From Aeromicrobium sp. (GTDB taxonomy: Bacteria; Actinomycetota; Actinomycetes; Propionibacteriales; Nocardioidaceae), in assembly GCA_025965115.1 (NCBI GenBank), contig JAOPXO010000180.1:1-37213 (forward strand): DNA of 37,213 nucleotides, in the 5' to 3' direction. The notes under the pieces were generated by a model. The model was not told the DNA's origin and did not search any database. It saw only the letters and a program-made list of their open reading frames with translations. Of this stretch, positions 34,929 through 37,213 are shown in pieces. The position numbers and the translations under genes were made by a program. Numbering within the stretch: position 1 is the first letter of the stretch; each line of letters begins with the position of its first letter.

Positions 34929-35920
34929 ACCTCGCAGCGGCCACAATGGTGCTCGTGAGTACTCGAGCGCTCCGGACCCCCGACCCCCGGTTCACGAATC
35001 TGCCGGGCTACCCGTTCACGCCGAACTACCGCGATGTCGAGGCCGATGGCATGGACCCGGTGCGGATGCACTACCTCGACGAGGGACCCGGCGACGGCCC
35101 GGTCGCGTTGCTGCTCCACGGCCAGCCGACCTGGTCCTACCTGTACCGCACGGTGATACCGGTGCTCGCGGGCCGCGGGATTCGCGTGATCGCTCCGGAC
35201 AACATCGGCTTCGGCCGGTCCGACAAGCCCGCACGCAACACCGACTACACGTTCGCACGGCACATCGAGTGGACCCGTAGCCTGGTGACCGGGCTCGACC
35301 TGCGCGACATCACCTTGGTCGCCCAGGACTGGGGTTGTCCGATCGGGTTCAGTGTCCTTGCTGCGGAGACTGAGCGTTTCGCGCGAGTCGTTGCCGCCAA
35401 CACGATCCTGCACACTGCCGATCCGACCTTGGCCGACAGGCTCGACTTTGCGGTCAACGGGGTGGGCGAATCGCGGGTGCTGCTCGAGGAGGCGCTGGTC
35501 GACTACCTGATCTACACCCAGCGAGCCGAGGAACTCCGTGCCAGCGATTTCATCGCCGCCACGGCCTCGACGCCACCCGACCCGGAGGTCCTCGCGGCGT
35601 ACGACGCGCCGTTCCCCGACCCGTCGTACACAGCGGGCCTCAGGCAGATGACGGTCTTGCTGCCGCTGACTCGCAACGATGTCGGTGCCCGGATCGGTCG
35701 CCGGACGATGCGGGCTCTCGAGCAGTTCGAGCGACCGTTCCTGACGGCGTACTCCGACGGTGATCCAGCCACACGAGGGTGGGAGTCGATCTTCCAGGAG
35801 CGCGTCCCGGGGGCTGCCGGTCAGCCACACGTGCAGATCGCCGGAGCCGGTCACTTCCTGCAGGAGGACGCCGGGGAACAGCTCGCCGAAGTCGTCGCGG
35901 ATTTCATCGCCCGGACCTAG
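34925..35920 (+). CDS. Haloalkane dehalogenase-like alpha/beta hydrolase
   Basis: LLLHGQPTWSYLYRTVIPVL, APDNIGFGRSDKP, VAQDWGCPIG, GAGHFLQEDAGEQLAEVV; exact start uncertain (34925 ATG, 34946 ATG or 34952 GTG region). Confidence 0.85.
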   Translation: MNLAAATMVLVSTRALRTPDPRFTNLPGYPFTPNYRDVEADGMDPVRMHYLDEGPGDGPVALLLHGQPTWSYLYRTVIPVLAGRGIRVIAPDNIGFGRSDKPARNTDYTFARHIEWTRSLVTGLDLRDITLVAQDWGCPIGFSVLAAETERFARVVAANTILHTADPTLADRLDFAVNGVGESRVLLEEALVDYLIYTQRAEELRASDFIAATASTPPDPEVLAAYDAPFPDPSYTAGLRQMTVLLPLTRNDVGARIGRRTMRALEQFERPFLTAYSDGDPATRGWESIFQERVPGAAGQPHVQIAGAGHFLQEDAGEQLAEVVADFIART

Positions 35921-36080
35921 CGAAGTCATGCGCCTGCTCTTCTAGTGGACCAACGTAGCGAGCCGGAATAATCGCATTATGCAGGACGCGGCGTGCGGTA
36001 TGTGGCACGCTGACCCGCGGGGATACGTCTACCGACCTGTTGGCGCGCCGATCGGGTGGGTCGAGTCTGGAAGGGCAATC

Positions 36081-36980
36081 ATGTCTCGATCGCTCGTAGC
36101 TGCTGCCATCTGCGCGACCGGGATCCTGCTGGGTGTGTTGGCCGCCTTCGGGGCGGGAGACCCGGCAACGGCGGCCAGCGTTCACCGTCAGGCACCCACG
36201 TGCGGTGGGGAGCGGCCCGCCAAGCCCGGCGGAGGCAAGTACACCTGCACGCTCACCGACGACTTCAACAAGTCGACCTTGGACTTGTCGAAATGGACTG
36301 TCGGGACCACCGCGCGGACCGGGTACGCCACGGGCCGCATCAGCAACGCCCCCGACTGCTACGTGAACAGTCCCAAGAACGTATGGGTCACGGGCGGTCA
36401 GCTTCATGTGAGGGCACGGACCGAGGCGAAGCGCTTCACATGTCACAGCCCGTATGGCAGCTTCACGACCAACAAGACTGCTGGCAGTGTCATGAGCTAC
36501 GGGAAGTTCACCCAGACCTATGGGCGGTTCGAGTTTCGAGCCAAGTTCCCGAAGACCAAGATCAAACACATCGACTCGGCCCTCTGGATGAATCCGCAGA
36601 AGCCGGCGTACGGGAAGTGGCCAAAATCCGGGGAGATCGATGTCGCGGAGTGGTTCGGCTCCGATAACGGAGGCCACGTCCTTCCTTCCGCGCACTACCA
36701 GGGCGACAATCCCAAGGTCCGCACGGCCCGCAACTGTGTGGTGCGCAAGGCAGACTCGCAATTCCATACCTACGCGCTCAACTGGACCAAGACGACGATG
36801 TACTTCTGGTACGACGGCAAGTTGTGCCTCAAGCATTCCTGGAAACCAGGCTGGCCGCTCCACTCACCGCAGCCCTTTGACCAGCCGTTCTATCTCGTGA
36901 TGACCCAGACCGGCGGTCAGGACCCACCGGCCGGCACGAAAACCACGATGGACGTCGACTGGGTTCGCGCCTGGAAATAG
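36081..36980 (+). CDS. Secreted GH16 family enzyme (GH16 paralogue 3)
   Basis: Signal peptide; [52 protein letters not shown] 36081 preceded by AAGGG. Confidence 0.9.
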   Translation: MSRSLVAAAICATGILLGVLAAFGAGDPATAASVHRQAPTCGGERPAKPGGGKYTCTLTDDFNKSTLDLSKWTVGTTARTGYATGRISNAPDCYVNSPKNVWVTGGQLHVRARTEAKRFTCHSPYGSFTTNKTAGSVMSYGKFTQTYGRFEFRAKFPKTKIKHIDSALWMNPQKPAYGKWPKSGEIDVAEWFGSDNGGHVLPSAHYQGDNPKVRTARNCVVRKADSQFHTYALNWTKTTMYFWYDGKLCLKHSWKPGWPLHSPQPFDQPFYLVMTQTGGQDPPAGTKTTMDVDWVRAWK

Positions 36981-37038
36981 CTCGCGCGGGACCTGGTCGC
37001 GTTCAGACGTTGAAGCGGAACTCGACTCAGTGGCACTC

Positions 37039-37061
37039 GGCCTGGTTCGAGTTTCCCGGCC
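37039..37061. terminator. Weak hairpin between convergent GH16 and MOSC genes
   Basis: GGCCTGG-N9-CCCGGCC, one mismatch, no U-tract. Confidence 0.3.
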
Positions 37062-37092
37062 TGGGTCCGTCGAATGGTCGACGCCTCCGCTG

Positions 37093-37212
37093 TCAGGCTT
37101 GATAGGGCGCCCCCACGATCCATCCGCCCAGATGCACCGGTTTCGCCACGGTGTCGATGAGCTCGACGGTGTCGCCATGCCGGATGGTGCCTGGCGTGAT
37201 GACCCAAGAGTC
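37093..37212 (-). CDS. MOSC domain protein, C-terminal fragment (truncated by window edge)
   Basis: Reverse strand from the edge reads DSWVITPGTIRHGDTVELIDTVAKPVHLGGWIVGAPYQA*; GTIRHGDTVEL resembles MOSC C-terminus; absent from ORF track. Confidence 0.55.
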   Translation of the reverse strand, partial: DSWVITPGTIRHGDTVELIDTVAKPVHLGGWIVGAPYQA

Positions 37213-37213
37213 G

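Noticed and set aside
35969-35981. ATAAT-CGC-ATTAT palindrome before GH16 copy 3
   Set aside because: Short AT-rich dyad, plausible -10 region or chance; not enough support for a separate call.
37039-37061. tRNA-like T-arm (GGTTCGAGTTTCC)
   Set aside because: Flanking bases do not form a 5-bp T-stem and no acceptor, D or anticodon arms are visible.

Overview
High-GC actinobacterial chromosomal window, probably Nocardioidaceae-like (inferred from family content and mshB; not tested). It is densely packed with about 40 genes and has no rRNA, tRNA, CRISPR, transposase or phage signature that I could see. Main content in order: 5'-truncated GNAT; VanW/flavin reductase/membrane protein operon next to mshB; SpoIIE-type phosphatase; S9 peptidase; alditol-oxidase-like FAD enzyme; DUF2071; DUF985 cupin interrupted by an in-frame TGA; aminoglycoside-type phosphotransferase; YibE/F; serine hydrolase with divergent TetR; CALB-like secreted lipase; LPXTG Ig-like repeat surface protein; DedA; a LysR-centred divergon (MFS-methyltransferase-OsmC / LysR-AKR-DUF1275-HIBADH-like); GNAT; DDN-like; RNase HI; a TetR-DoxX-DUF2236-CrtC/AttH-like cluster; DapB-like reductase; a locus with three paralogous secreted GH16 enzymes interleaved with cupin, P-loop kinase and haloalkane dehalogenase genes; and the C-terminus of a MOSC protein at the right edge. 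Best second looks: the TGA at the conserved Trp position of the DUF985 gene, the three-member six-cysteine GH16 family with three export/anchoring modes, the bacterial CALB-like lipase, the TetR/DoxX/DUF2236/lipocalin-hydratase cluster, and the repeated 4-nt stop/stop overlaps at convergent gene pairs. I found no clear-cut wholly new defence or mobile system. All homology calls are from memory of family motifs; no searches were run.
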